From Alkalibacterium sp049389645 (GTDB lineage: Bacteria > Bacillota > Bacilli > Lactobacillales > Carnobacteriaceae_A): a stretch of DNA of 64,000 nt. The translations under genes and the position numbers were made by a program. Location of the stretch: contig NZ_CP186540.1 in the NCBI RefSeq assembly GCF_049389645.1, positions 2,418,001 through 2,482,000 on the forward strand. Reading direction: 5' to 3'. Position 1 is the stretch's first letter; every line of letters begins with the position of its first letter. The notes beneath the pieces are model-generated. The model saw only the letters and a program-made list of their open reading frames with translations, did not search any database and was not told where the DNA came from. This document shows positions 1 to 9,085 of this stretch, one piece after another.

Positions 1-1
1 G

Positions 2-355
2 TTTATCATATACCGCCTGATTTACCCGCTGTCACCGTGGTATTTCTCGCTGATAGGTGCAGTCTTAGCGTTTGTCTTACTTTTTCTAATCATTCTACTT
101 TCAAAAGGTGGCATGGGGATAGGTGATCTGAAATACTTTACATTATTTGGTTTTATCTTTGGCCCTTACTTATTCCTGTTGCTATTCTTTCTGGCTACTA
201 TCTACGGCTCGATAATAGGATTCATTACAATCAAACGGAACAATGGTAACCGTAAAACGAAAATACCTTTTGGTCCGTCGATCGGACTTGCGGCACTCAC
301 GGTCTTTTATTTCGGCGAGGTCATTTTAAACTGGTACAGTCAATTCTTTATTTAA
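2..355 (+). CDS. Prepilin peptidase (type IV leader peptidase, A24 family), C-terminal part
   Basis: The gene is cut by the left edge; the visible 117 residues run in one frame to a stop at 353-355. They contain hydrophobic segments and the motif GMGIGDLKYF, which fits the GxGD aspartyl-protease signature of A24 prepilin peptidases. These membrane enzymes remove the leader of type IV pilin precursors and N-methylate the new end. The gene lies 27 bp before pilM and runs the same way, which supports a pilus role. It could instead be the competence peptidase ComC; pilM, pilN and pilO downstream favour a full type IV pilus system. Confidence 0.8.
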   Translation, partial: FIIYRLIYPLSPWYFSLIGAVLAFVLLFLIILLSKGGMGIGDLKYFTLFGFIFGPYLFLLLFFLATIYGSIIGFITIKRNNGNRKTKIPFGPSIGLAALTVFYFGEVILNWYSQFFI

Positions 356-382
356 CTCACTCAATGCTTGGAGGAACGCTAA

Positions 383-1468
383 ATGTTTGGTAATAAACCG
401 TCACTGTATATGCAATTTATGGAAAAAAGCATCCGCTATCTGGTCATGGACAGTCAGAATAAAACACTCATTGAAAAAGATGAGGTTGTTTTTGAAACTG
501 CAATTATCCAGGAAGGTAAAGTCGCTAATAAACAGTTGTTGGAAACGCGCCTGGAAGTTTTGGTCAAAGAGAAGAAATGGAAGAACGCATCCGTCTCTAT
601 TATTCTTCCGGATGACTTGGTAACGATCAGAAACGAAGTATTACCAGCACAATTGTCGCGTACTGAAGTAGATGAGTACCTGAACTTACATATAAATGAA
701 TCGATCCGCCTGCCTTTTGAAGATGCTAAAGTGGACTACGAAATTACGAATCAGACGGAAGAAAATCAGACCGTTTTTCTGGTCGCTTATCCCAATGAAC
801 AAATCAAAGCTCTAAAAGAGATCTTGGAGAAAGCATCACTGAAGCCGGTGGTTGCTGACATTTCCTCACTCAGTCTGTACCGTCTAGTTAATATAGAGGA
901 AACCATCAGTACACACAGTGATGATCACTTGCTCCTACTGCAATGGAACCCGATAGACTATTCAATGACGGTCTTTAATCAGGATATTCCACAATTTAAT
1001 CGTCATACACGTTCACAGCGTCTGGCTGATATGTGGAAACTGAACGAAACGGGTGAGTTCGAATGGAAAGGCAGCGAAGAAGGATTGGAAGATGTCCTGG
1101 ACGAGCAGATCAACATGCTCGAACGTTTCCTGGAATTCTATCAGTATACCGTCATGGACGGAGAGCGTAGCATCAGTCATATTGTGCTCTCAGGTTACTA
1201 TCCGAATCTGGAACACGTCAAGATGTTACTGGAAGACCGTCTGACTTTGCCTATTCATATGTTGACGCTACCTGAAGAGATCTCGGCAACGGATGCTGCG
1301 CTGCTCGGCTTGACACTGAAAAGCAGAGTAAGAGAAATGAAAAAAATCGATAAAGTTAAAAAAGAAAAAAAAGTTAAGCAATCCAAGTCGAAAAAAGCTA
1401 AAAAAGAAAAGAAAGAACAACCAGTTGAAACATCTAGCAGGCATGAGGAGGCAGTCGTGAATGATTAA
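383..1468 (+). CDS. pilM: Type IV pilus assembly protein PilM
   Basis: This 361-residue protein matches the actin-like PilM fold family, cytoplasmic proteins that bind the N-terminal tail of PilN at the base of the pilus machine. The start at 383 follows a GGAGG ribosome site by about 8 bp. Roughly the last 40 residues are a lysine-rich tail (repeated KKxKKEKK-like stretches), which is not a usual part of PilM and may bind membrane or nucleic acid (inference). The gene overlaps pilN by 8 bp, so the two are probably translationally coupled. Confidence 0.75.
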   Translation: MFGNKPSLYMQFMEKSIRYLVMDSQNKTLIEKDEVVFETAIIQEGKVANKQLLETRLEVLVKEKKWKNASVSIILPDDLVTIRNEVLPAQLSRTEVDEYLNLHINESIRLPFEDAKVDYEITNQTEENQTVFLVAYPNEQIKALKEILEKASLKPVVADISSLSLYRLVNIEETISTHSDDHLLLLQWNPIDYSMTVFNQDIPQFNRHTRSQRLADMWKLNETGEFEWKGSEEGLEDVLDEQINMLERFLEFYQYTVMDGERSISHIVLSGYYPNLEHVKMLLEDRLTLPIHMLTLPEEISATDAALLGLTLKSRVREMKKIDKVKKEKKVKQSKSKKAKKEKKEQPVETSSRHEEAVVND

Positions 1469-2012
1469 CATCAATTTTTTTGAAAAAAAGAAAGTTAACG
1501 TTCTGCCTTATCTCATGATGGCTGGGTTCCTCCTGTTGCTTGCTGCGCTCGGGGCCTATTTTTTTCTGATGCGTGAACACTACTCAGAGGTTGAAACAGA
1601 GAATATCGCCTGGATAGAAAGCGAAACAGATAATGTCTTGTTGTCTCGTCAAATGCAAAGCATCGACCGCTTGACTGAGGAGTCGATTATCACGCAAGAT
1701 ATTTTAGTCGGCCAGCGCTATCCCATGGTCTACGTGACTGAGGAGATCGCTTCTCAGGTAGCTAACGAAGAAGAAAGTGTCGTTTCCTTTCAGCTGACGA
1801 CTCCGGATCAATTCATTTTTACTTTGGAAAATATGAGTGTCGACGAAGGCTCAGAACTGGTGAACGAGATGGGAGACTTGGCTTATGTCAGCCGCGTCAA
1901 TTATCTAAGGTTGGAAAATCAGGCACAAGATTCAGATAACTATATACTCGAGCTAACCATCGACATGAGTGAAGAACGTTTGAGAGAGGTGGTTAACTCA
2001 GATGATGATTAA
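1461..2012 (+). CDS. pilN: PilN-like type IV pilus inner-membrane protein
   Basis: A 183-residue protein that begins MININFFEKKK, resembling the short PilN cytoplasmic motif (INLLP-like) that docks on PilM. One transmembrane segment (about residues 15-37) and an extracytoplasmic domain follow. Size, topology and position between pilM and the next bitopic protein identify it as PilN. It overlaps pilM by 8 bp and the following gene by 11 bp, so all three are one transcript. Sequence similarity to known PilN proteins is weak, and the call rests mainly on context. Confidence 0.65.
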   Translation: MININFFEKKKVNVLPYLMMAGFLLLLAALGAYFFLMREHYSEVETENIAWIESETDNVLLSRQMQSIDRLTEESIITQDILVGQRYPMVYVTEEIASQVANEEESVVSFQLTTPDQFIFTLENMSVDEGSELVNEMGDLAYVSRVNYLRLENQAQDSDNYILELTIDMSEERLREVVNSDDD

Positions 2013-2550
2013 GTGGACACGAGAATCGATTCTAATTTTACTGACTTTGATTATGATTTTATTCGCCATATTTTACTACGGGAATCAGAACCTGGTCGTG
2101 CCGTCCAAGGAAAGTGCGGAAAGCTTCACCGCGTTAGTCAGCGATCAGCAGGCTTTGATGGAAGTTTATCCTCCAGATGAAGACCTACTTAACGATTATG
2201 AAGCGACTTACAATGAAATCGGTGCATTCCTTCCCATCGGTGAACAGGCCAATGAGGCTGTGGTCCGGTTAGAAGCACTGGCCGAGCAGTCATCCGTTGA
2301 AATCGGTCAGGTTGCTCGGATCGGAGATGGACAAGTTGTTGAAGGAGTAGGCGAATCTTATTTCAGCAGCAGTTATCAGCTGGATATGACCGGCGAATCA
2401 CCTAGTGACTTCAGAGATTTGATCGAGCGTTTATTTAACGAAGAACGAGTCTATAACGTGACGTCCTTTACCTACGAAAAATCCGGTGATAATAATTACT
2501 CCGGGACCCTGATATTCAATTTATTTTATTACCTGGAACCAACGGAATAA
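2002..2550 (+). CDS. pilO: PilO-like type IV pilus inner-membrane protein
   Basis: A 182-residue bitopic protein: a short basic N-terminus, a transmembrane helix at about residues 9-26, then a heptad-like helical stretch and a soluble domain outside the membrane. This is the PilO layout, and PilO normally pairs with PilN in the alignment complex. The start (ATG at 2002) overlaps the end of pilN. A strong terminator follows at 2572, so this is the last gene of the pilus operon. The assignment depends on topology and gene order more than on motif matches. Confidence 0.6.
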   Translation: MMIKWTRESILILLTLIMILFAIFYYGNQNLVVPSKESAESFTALVSDQQALMEVYPPDEDLLNDYEATYNEIGAFLPIGEQANEAVVRLEALAEQSSVEIGQVARIGDGQVVEGVGESYFSSSYQLDMTGESPSDFRDLIERLFNEERVYNVTSFTYEKSGDNNYSGTLIFNLFYYLEPTE

Positions 2551-2571
2551 AATAAACCCTTTATAAATACT

Positions 2572-2614
2572 AAGCAGTGGATTCCCACATTATGTGAGGA
2601 TCAGCTGCTTTTTT
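2572..2614 (+). terminator. Intrinsic terminator of the pilus operon
   Basis: Arms of about 19 nt (starting AAGCAG, ending CTGCTT) pair with a few G-U pairs and mismatches and are followed by a run of T. It begins 21 bp after the pilO stop. Confidence 0.75.
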
Positions 2615-2947
2615 GTGCTTAAATTGGCAAGTGTGTACTCAGAATAGATCAACTTGTGGCGATCAATTAGTACTGACTTTGTCTTAATATTTGTTCTTTC
2701 AAAGCAGCAACAACGAAAGATAAACACTTTCCTGAATTTTACATATAGCTATTCTTAATAGAGTCCGTTATCATATATAGGATAGTTTATTCAGGTGTAC
2801 ATCATTTTTTTATTTGGATGTGTGCTTGATATAAATGAAATTAACAAGACCAATATTTTTGGCTATATATAAATGGATAGGTTTAGTTTGATAATCTATA
2901 ATTATTATAGTGTGAAATGAATACTTATAGATAAGGAAGTCAAAAAA
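2615..2947. promoter_or_regulatory. Intergenic region with promoter for the MATE gene
   Basis: AT-rich, no convincing ORF. A probable promoter for the MATE gene has TGGATA at 2874-2879 and TATAAT at 2897-2902, 17 bp apart. An AAGGAAG ribosome site precedes the start at 2948. No riboswitch was recognised. Confidence 0.5.
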
Positions 2948-4321
2948 ATGAAACAGAATAAAATGGGAACCATGTCAGTCAACAAGCTCTTGATCAGTAT
3001 GTCCTTACCGATGGTGTTATCGATGCTTGTCCAGTCTTTATATAACGTTGTCGATAGTATCTTTGTGGCTCAGATAAGTGAAACGGCCTTGACCGCCGTT
3101 ACGCTGGCTTTTCCGATCCAGAATTTGATGATAGCCATACAGGTGGGAACAGGGGTCGGGATGAGCGCCCTGCTTTCGCGGAATTTAGGTGAAAATAATT
3201 TCGAGGATGCCAATCGGGCAGCCAGCAATGGTGTGTTCCTTTCGATGATCCACTATCTCTTCATCCTTGTATTGGGTTTGACCATGGTCCCGCTCTTTTT
3301 CAGGAGCCAAACGAATGACCCGGCCATAATCGAGCAGGGCGAAGCCTATGTACGCATTATCATGATTTTTTCTTTTGGGCTCTTCATGCAGATCATCTTT
3401 GAAAAATTGTTGCAGGGGACCGGTAAATCCATTTATTCGATGTGGATACAGGGAACGGGAGCGGTCATCAATATCATTTTAGATCCCATCCTTATTTTCG
3501 GCTGGTTTGGATTTCCGGCTTTAGGCGTTACCGGTGCGGCGATCGCCACAGTTATTGGGCAAACGGTTGCGGCACTGTTAGGTTTTGTCTTGAATTATTA
3601 TAAAAATAACGACATCAAACTGCAGTACCGCCGTTTCCGTCCGGATCTGAAAACGATCAAGCGCATCTATGATGTCGGCGTGCCTTCCGCCATTATGATC
3701 GCGATCACGTCGGTCACGGTCTTTTCGATAAATAAAATTTTGATGCAGTTTACCCCAACGGCCATTGCCGTCTATGGTGTCTACTTCAGACTGCAGAGTT
3801 TCGCCTTTATGCCTGTGTTTGGGCTGAACAACGGCATGATACCGATCGTGGCCTTCAACTATGGCGCCCGTAATAAAGAGCGCATCAAAGAAGCGATCCG
3901 CCTGGGTATTTTATATGCCATGGGGATCATGTTGTTGAGTCTGGCTGTTTTCCAGTTCTTCCCGGTCGTGTTACTGAATCTATTTAATGCGTCACCTGAA
4001 ATGCTGGCAATCGGCATTCCAGCCATGCGTATCATCAGTTTAAGCTTCCTGTTTGCCGGCTTCAGTATCATCGTAAGTACGGTGTTCCAGGCTTTCGGCA
4101 AAGGCATGTTCGGTTTGTATGTCTCGATTGCCCGCCAGTTAGTCGTATTGATCCCGTTGGCCTATGTCTTTTCTTTATCCGGAAGCATCGTGGGGGTATG
4201 GTGGGCTCACCCGATATCTGAACTCGCTTCGGCTATCTTGTGTATTTACTATCTGAAAGTCATCTACAAAAAGTATGTGGACCCGTTACCGGATGAACCG
4301 ATCATTTCTGAAAGTCATTAA
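2948..4321 (+). CDS. MATE family multidrug/Na+ (H+) antiporter
   Basis: A 457-residue integral membrane protein with about 12 hydrophobic segments and the two-fold MATE pattern; the first half begins with the typical LSMPMVLSML-VQSLYNVVDSIFV kind of opening. MATE proteins export cationic drugs or metabolites in exchange for Na+ or H+. The length is normal for the family. It has its own promoter and terminator, so it is probably monocistronic. The substrate cannot be read from the sequence, and no regulator gene is adjacent. Confidence 0.9.
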   Translation: MKQNKMGTMSVNKLLISMSLPMVLSMLVQSLYNVVDSIFVAQISETALTAVTLAFPIQNLMIAIQVGTGVGMSALLSRNLGENNFEDANRAASNGVFLSMIHYLFILVLGLTMVPLFFRSQTNDPAIIEQGEAYVRIIMIFSFGLFMQIIFEKLLQGTGKSIYSMWIQGTGAVINIILDPILIFGWFGFPALGVTGAAIATVIGQTVAALLGFVLNYYKNNDIKLQYRRFRPDLKTIKRIYDVGVPSAIMIAITSVTVFSINKILMQFTPTAIAVYGVYFRLQSFAFMPVFGLNNGMIPIVAFNYGARNKERIKEAIRLGILYAMGIMLLSLAVFQFFPVVLLNLFNASPEMLAIGIPAMRIISLSFLFAGFSIIVSTVFQAFGKGMFGLYVSIARQLVVLIPLAYVFSLSGSIVGVWWAHPISELASAILCIYYLKVIYKKYVDPLPDEPIISESH

Positions 4322-4328
4322 TTACTAT

Positions 4329-4372
4329 GCACGCTGTTTCTCCAGAAAGGTGGAGGAGCAGTGTGTTTTTTG
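4329..4372 (+). terminator. Intrinsic terminator after the MATE gene
   Basis: Stem arms CACGCTGTTTCTCC and GGAGGAGCAGTGTG pair with G-U pairs and are followed by a T run just after the MATE stop codon. Confidence 0.75.
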
Positions 4373-4755
4373 TTTTCAAAGTGCTGAACAAAGAAACACT
4401 ATAGAAAAGCGCAGGCTCTATTAAATGCAGTGAGGTAAAGGTTGGTGGCTATAAAAATGAAAGATAGACAATTATTAGAATGTTATAATCTGAGCATGCG
4501 CATTTATTAGATAACTCAAATTATGTATTGTGAACGCTTTCTTATCAACTCGTTTCTCTGTATTATATAATATAACTCTTATTATAAGATTGGAGGTTTT
4601 ACCCTTTTTAGCTTTGATCTTATTTCAGCCTTAAAGCTTAAGTCGATCATAAAAGGAGCGTGGTTAGTTGTTTTAAAAAAATGGTTAGTGTTTTGGTAGG
4701 CAATGTTTTATACAGATGGAGTAAAATCGACCAGAAAACAGGAGGAACAGCATCC
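4373..4755. promoter_or_regulatory. Leader region of the nucleotidase gene with promoter candidates
   Basis: AT-rich non-coding stretch. TATAAT boxes are at 4484-4489 and 4566-4571; their -35 partners are weak. An open frame continues upstream of the chosen start to a GTG at 4660, but that segment has no signal-peptide character and poor ribosome-site spacing, so it is not counted as coding. Confidence 0.4.
4528..4543 (+). promoter_or_regulatory. Probable CcpA (cre) site
   Basis: TTGTGAACGCTTTCTT matches 15 of 16 positions of the catabolite-control consensus WTGNNARCGNWWWCAW. It lies between two -10 candidates upstream of the nucleotidase gene, so carbon-source control of nucleotide scavenging is plausible (inference). 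Confidence 0.5.
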
Positions 4756-6993
4756 ATGAACAACAAGAACAGTATCGCCCGAAAACTTGGTTTACTTACA
4801 TGTGTCACTGTAATGTCTGCATTAACTGTCACACTGCCCAACGAGGCACAGGCAGAGGAACACAGCACTAAACTGACGATCCTTGGAACGACCGATGTAC
4901 ACGGCAATATTTATAACTGGAGTTATGAAAACGGTAGAGAAACGGATGACAGCGGACTGGCTAAGATCTATTCCGTTGTTGAAGATGTTCGTGCCGAGAA
5001 CCCGAATACGCTTTTGATCGATAATGGGGATATCGTTCAAGGGACGATACTGACTGACGATATATATAATGTCGACCTAAGTTTGACCAATCCGATGATC
5101 GATGTCATGAACTTTATGGAGTACGATTCAATGACTTTGGGCAACCATGAATTCAACTTTGGCTTGGATCTGGTCGATAAAATCATGGAAGAAGCAGAAT
5201 TCCCGATACTTGCTGCCAACGTCAAGTACAAAGAGGACAACAGCTATCTGGCTCAACCTTACACTATCGTAGAGGTCGACGGTATCAATGTCGGGATCAT
5301 TGGCTTTACGAACCCGAACATACCTAAATGGGACGGGCCTAAAGTAACGAATCTGGATTTCGTAGATTTTTTAACAGCGGCTGAAGAGCCAATGAAAGAA
5401 TTGAATGAAAAAGCAGATATCATTATAGCCACAGCTCACGCCCCATTTACGGGCGGATATGAAGAAGCAAGCGGGTACATAAATGATGATGCCCAAGACA
5501 TACTTGATGCTTACCCGGAAATCAAGGCACTTATGGTAGGGCATAGTCACTCACTCGTAGAAGAAAGCTATAACGGTGCAGTCATCGGTGGCGTGAATGA
5601 TACCGGTTCACAGGTGGCTCGATTCGACCTGGATATCTCGTTTGATGGTGACGACTATACAGTAGACAGCAGTACGATCGAGCTGATCTCTGTTGAAGAT
5701 TATGCAGCATCTGAAGAATTGAAAGACTATGCAAGAGAATACCACGAAACAACGTTGGACTTTTTAGATGAAGTCATCGGTCAAGCATCTGGGGACTTTG
5801 TTCCAACGCCTGAAGTAAAAGGTATACCGGAAGCACAGTTGCAGGATACAGCAGTGATCGACTTGATAAACAATGTTCAGCTGGCAGCAACAGGCGCAGA
5901 CGTTGCCGGAGCTGCTCTCTTCCAGCAGCACTCCAATCTGGAAGCTGGAGACCTGACTTATGCGGATATTTTTGATATCTATAAATATCCTAATACCTTG
6001 GTGGGCGTAGAAGTTACGGGTGCTCAGCTGAAAGAATACATGGAATGGTCTGCCAGCTACTATAACCAGTACACTGCAGGCGACGTCACGATCAGTTTTG
6101 ATCCTGGAATCAGAGGCTACAACTATGATATGTTCCAAGGCGTGGACTACAAAGTGGACATCTCAAAGCCTCAAGGCGAGCGCATCGTCGATCTCATGTT
6201 CAATGGTGCCCCATTGGAAGACGATCAGATCCTGAAACTGGCCATCAACAATTATAGATTCGGTGGTCTTCAAGGTATGGGCATCGTTACAGAAACACCT
6301 TACTTTGAATCTGATCCAAAATCACTTAGATCATACATTGCAGATACGATCAGAGAAGCTGGAACGATCGATCCTGAAACAGACAACAACTGGGAAATCA
6401 TTGGGGCAGATCTGGATCATTCGCTGAGAGACTACATCATCGGTGAAGTCAATGCCGGCAATATTGAACTGGAAGTTTCGCAAGATGGTAGAAACTACAA
6501 TACAAAATCGTTGAATGCGATAGAAATGATCGAAAACGGTGAGATCCCTGAATCCGTTCTTATCGAATATGGTCTGATCGAAGATCCTAATGCACCAGTA
6601 GACGAAGAAGAACCAGAAGAAGATAAGGAAGATACAGAAGATACAGAAACACCGGTAGACGAGGAAGAACCAGAGGAAGACAAGGAAACACCAAAAGAAG
6701 AGGAAGAACTAGAAAAGGATACCCAAGAGAAGGAAAAACCAAAAAAAGAAAAAGAACTAGAAGAAAATACTGAAGAGAAGGAAAAACCAGTAAAAGGTGA
6801 CGACGATAAAGAGACACCTGAAGACACTGAAGAACCCGAAACAGACGACGAAAAAGAAACAGACACCGATTCTGAAGCTGAAGGTGAACGGCTGCCTGAA
6901 ACTGCTACAGCCACTTCGACGATTGGCCTTGTCGGTTTAGGAAGTTTTTCCTTAGGTACAGCTGCGTATTTAGTCAAAAAGAAAATCAAGTAA
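4756..6993 (+). CDS. Wall-anchored bifunctional metallophosphatase / 5'-nucleotidase
   Basis: A 745-residue secreted enzyme. The start at 4756 is set by AGGAGGAAC 8 bp upstream and gives a signal peptide with a likely cut after NEAQA. The metallophosphatase domain shows D47-x-H49, D89NGD92, GNH131E132 and GH263SH265, the dimetal ligands of this family; a 5'-nucleotidase C-terminal domain follows (about residues 350-560). Such enzymes release phosphate and nucleosides from extracellular nucleotides. Residues about 610-712 are an acidic Glu/Lys/Asp/Thr spacer with a repeated PVDEEEPEEDKE block. The end is a sortase signal: LPETA at residue 713, a hydrophobic helix and a basic tail. The fifth motif residue is Ala, not Gly. 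Confidence 0.9.
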   Translation: MNNKNSIARKLGLLTCVTVMSALTVTLPNEAQAEEHSTKLTILGTTDVHGNIYNWSYENGRETDDSGLAKIYSVVEDVRAENPNTLLIDNGDIVQGTILTDDIYNVDLSLTNPMIDVMNFMEYDSMTLGNHEFNFGLDLVDKIMEEAEFPILAANVKYKEDNSYLAQPYTIVEVDGINVGIIGFTNPNIPKWDGPKVTNLDFVDFLTAAEEPMKELNEKADIIIATAHAPFTGGYEEASGYINDDAQDILDAYPEIKALMVGHSHSLVEESYNGAVIGGVNDTGSQVARFDLDISFDGDDYTVDSSTIELISVEDYAASEELKDYAREYHETTLDFLDEVIGQASGDFVPTPEVKGIPEAQLQDTAVIDLINNVQLAATGADVAGAALFQQHSNLEAGDLTYADIFDIYKYPNTLVGVEVTGAQLKEYMEWSASYYNQYTAGDVTISFDPGIRGYNYDMFQGVDYKVDISKPQGERIVDLMFNGAPLEDDQILKLAINNYRFGGLQGMGIVTETPYFESDPKSLRSYIADTIREAGTIDPETDNNWEIIGADLDHSLRDYIIGEVNAGNIELEVSQDGRNYNTKSLNAIEMIENGEIPESVLIEYGLIEDPNAPVDEEEPEEDKEDTEDTETPVDEEEPEEDKETPKEEEELEKDTQEKEKPKKEKELEENTEEKEKPVKGDDDKETPEDTEEPETDDEKETDTDSEAEGERLPETATATSTIGLVGLGSFSLGTAAYLVKKKIK

Positions 6994-7069
6994 GGGTTAA
7001 GTAGTAGTATTTAATACCCCTTTTTTAATAGGGTAAGGCAAGAGAAGAAATAGAATCATAGACTAACTG

Positions 7070-7121
7070 TCGCACGCTTTATTCCGTATTATAAACGGGA
7101 GAAAGCGTGCGATATTTTTTT
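7070..7121 (+). terminator. Intrinsic terminator after the nucleotidase gene
   Basis: A long hairpin with arms CGCACGCTTT and AAAGCGTGCG plus an inner pairing (TTCCGT with ACGGGA), followed by a T run. Confidence 0.85.
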
Positions 7122-7186
7122 GTGAAATCACGGGCTGTCTATGTTAAGATAATAGAATAAATGATTAGAAATAGAGGCGATATTAG

Positions 7187-8446
7187 ATGTCATATTCAGC
7201 ACAAATGATCCAAGCAATACAAAATGAAGATTTAGACCAGGCGGACGTTTATTTAGAGAAAGCTCTGTCGGAGGATAGCGAGGAAGACCTATACGCACTG
7301 ATTGAAACCTTGTATGATTTAGGCTTTTTAAAAGAAACGAAACAAGTCGTGACGCACTTATTGACCCAGGTTCCCGATGAGGATGGACTCAAGCTCACGC
7401 TGGCTGAAATCGCGATCGAAGAAGGCAACGAACTGGAAGCTTTTGAATGGCTCGAACAGGTGGACGTCAGCAGTCCTTATTACATCCAGGCCTTACTTGT
7501 TTCCGCAGACTACTATCAGACGCTCGACTTGCCGGAAGTGTCCAAGCAGAAGCTGATCGAAGCCAAAGAATTACTGCCTGAAGAACCCGTGATCGATTTT
7601 GCCTTGGCTGAGCTATTGTTCACCAGTGGCATCTATAAAGAAGCAATCAGGTACTACGAAAATTTACTTGAAGGGCACCACCTTGAATTTGCCGGAACGA
7701 GCATTCATGGCAGGCTCGGCAATGCCTACGGGGCCATCGGTGACTTGGACAACGCCATCGATTACCTGAAGGAAGCCGTTGAGATACAGGAAACCAGCGA
7801 CCACTTGTTCCAGCTCGGTTATGTTTATTTTCAGAAAAAGGATTATACGCATGCCAGCGAGTTGTTCCATAAAGTCAAAGATCTGGATCCAAGTTACACC
7901 TCTGTTTATGTGTATCTGGCTAAAGGTTATCTGGAACAGCATGACGAAGAAAAAGCCTTGGAGATCATTGAAGCAGGGCGATACTATGATAAAGAAAATC
8001 CGCTGCTTTACAGTATAGGAGCCGAAGCCAGCTTAGCTTTAGGAAACGCTCAAGCGGCCGAAGACTATTACAAACTAGCCCTGGACCGCGATCCGGAGAA
8101 CTTATCCATCACGCTGCATCTGTCTAATTTGCTCCTTGAACAGGAACGTTACCAAGACGCGCTCGTACTCATGGAAATGAAACTGGAAACCGGCGAAGAG
8201 GATCCGCAGCTCTTCTGGAACAGCGCCATAGCGTATAACGGAGAAGAAGAGTTTGAAAAAGCCCGGGAAAATTATGAAAAAGCGTATTATTCGCTAAAAG
8301 ATACACCAAATTTTGTCAAAGAATATGCCGTATTTCTGCGCGAAGAAGGCGACCGTGAAGGCTTTCTGCGTGAAGCAAAACGGTATGTGACACTTGAACC
8401 AGACGATTTGGAAGTTATTGAGTGGATTAGGAATGAAGAACGCTAA
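7187..8446 (+). CDS. ypiA: Tetratricopeptide repeat protein, YpiA family
   Basis: A 419-residue soluble acidic protein built of about ten TPR-like helix pairs; clear repeats include GNAYGAIGDLDNAIDYLKEA, ALGNAQAAEDYYKLALDRDP and AYNGEEEFEKARENYEKAYY. No catalytic domain or signal peptide is present, so it probably acts as a scaffold. The same gene precedes ypiB in Bacillus, which supports the family name. The molecular partner is not established. The ATG at 7187 has a GAGG ribosome site 9 bp upstream. Confidence 0.8.
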   Translation: MSYSAQMIQAIQNEDLDQADVYLEKALSEDSEEDLYALIETLYDLGFLKETKQVVTHLLTQVPDEDGLKLTLAEIAIEEGNELEAFEWLEQVDVSSPYYIQALLVSADYYQTLDLPEVSKQKLIEAKELLPEEPVIDFALAELLFTSGIYKEAIRYYENLLEGHHLEFAGTSIHGRLGNAYGAIGDLDNAIDYLKEAVEIQETSDHLFQLGYVYFQKKDYTHASELFHKVKDLDPSYTSVYVYLAKGYLEQHDEEKALEIIEAGRYYDKENPLLYSIGAEASLALGNAQAAEDYYKLALDRDPENLSITLHLSNLLLEQERYQDALVLMEMKLETGEEDPQLFWNSAIAYNGEEEFEKARENYEKAYYSLKDTPNFVKEYAVFLREEGDREGFLREAKRYVTLEPDDLEVIEWIRNEER

Positions 8447-8453
8447 TAAATTT

Positions 8454-8461
8454 GGTATACT
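8454..8461 (+). promoter_or_regulatory. Extended -10 promoter for ypiB
   Basis: TGG then TATACT at 8456-8461 (TGn-TATACT), just after the ypiA stop and about 20 bp before the ypiB ribosome site. The -35 region is poor, as is common for extended -10 promoters. The same TGGTATACT element precedes dnaG and the L25 gene. Confidence 0.5.
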
Positions 8462-8489
8462 ATAGATGAGGAAAAGGAGGGGAGTATCC

Positions 8490-9059
8490 ATGTATAGTCG
8501 TGTTCAGCTAAAAGATAAAAAAGCGTTTCTGAAATGGTTTTTACAACGCTATCAGATGAAGCGCAGAGAATCGATGTGGATTTTAAACTATTTACTCAAT
8601 CACGATATCGTGTTGAATAAAACCAAGTTCGTAGAAGAAGCGGATAAAACTCCTCGAGGAATCAGAATGGGAACCGTAGGAACAGAAGATGAAGCGTTCC
8701 GCTTTTACAAGGACGGACAGGAATTTGACCATCCGGAACAAGCTTTTCACGAAGTCAGACTCAACTGGCACACTGATTTGTATGTTGAATTGCTTTTTCA
8801 GGATTCGTGGTTGTCGCCGGAATACGCAGAAGTCCTAGAAGATAATCCGTATGCCAAATGGAATGATCGTATGCCGCAGGAACTTGACCAACAGGTGGAT
8901 GAAGCGGTCGACAGTTTCTATTTACAGGAAAAGAAACATCAGATACTCAACGATATCGACCGAGCTCTTGAAAGTGACAATCGGGAAGATTTTTACTCAC
9001 TTACAGAATCTTTAAAAGACATTGAAACGAAACTAGAAAACGAAGTCTCACCTTCATAA
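8490..9059 (+). CDS. ypiB: YpiB family protein (UPF0302 with IDEAL domain)
   Basis: A 189-residue cytoplasmic protein. The ATG at 8490 is preferred over an earlier in-frame ATG at 8466 because AAGGAGGGG lies 9 bp before it. The N-terminal two thirds match the UPF0302 pattern (KKAFLKWFLQ, WILNYLLNHD, FxF/L-rich). The C-terminal segment INDIDRALESDNREDFYSLT-like fits the short IDEAL domain. Its function is unknown in general; it follows ypiA here as in Bacillus. It is probably co-transcribed with the MazG-like gene 26 bp downstream. Confidence 0.8.
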   Translation: MYSRVQLKDKKAFLKWFLQRYQMKRRESMWILNYLLNHDIVLNKTKFVEEADKTPRGIRMGTVGTEDEAFRFYKDGQEFDHPEQAFHEVRLNWHTDLYVELLFQDSWLSPEYAEVLEDNPYAKWNDRMPQELDQQVDEAVDSFYLQEKKHQILNDIDRALESDNREDFYSLTESLKDIETKLENEVSPS

Positions 9060-9085
9060 ATAAACTGAAACGAGGAGAATCACGT

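Noticed and set aside
1268..1474. Phenylalanine-rich minus-strand ORF at the end of pilM
   Set aside because: It is the antisense of the lysine-rich PilM tail.
4660..4755. N-terminal extension of the nucleotidase from GTG 4660
   Set aside because: It would bury the signal peptide behind 32 residues; the ATG at 4756 has a far better ribosome site.
6495..6989. Serine-rich 164-residue ORF on the minus strand
   Set aside because: It is the antisense reading of the Glu/Lys-rich spacer of the nucleotidase; there is no ribosome site or known domain.
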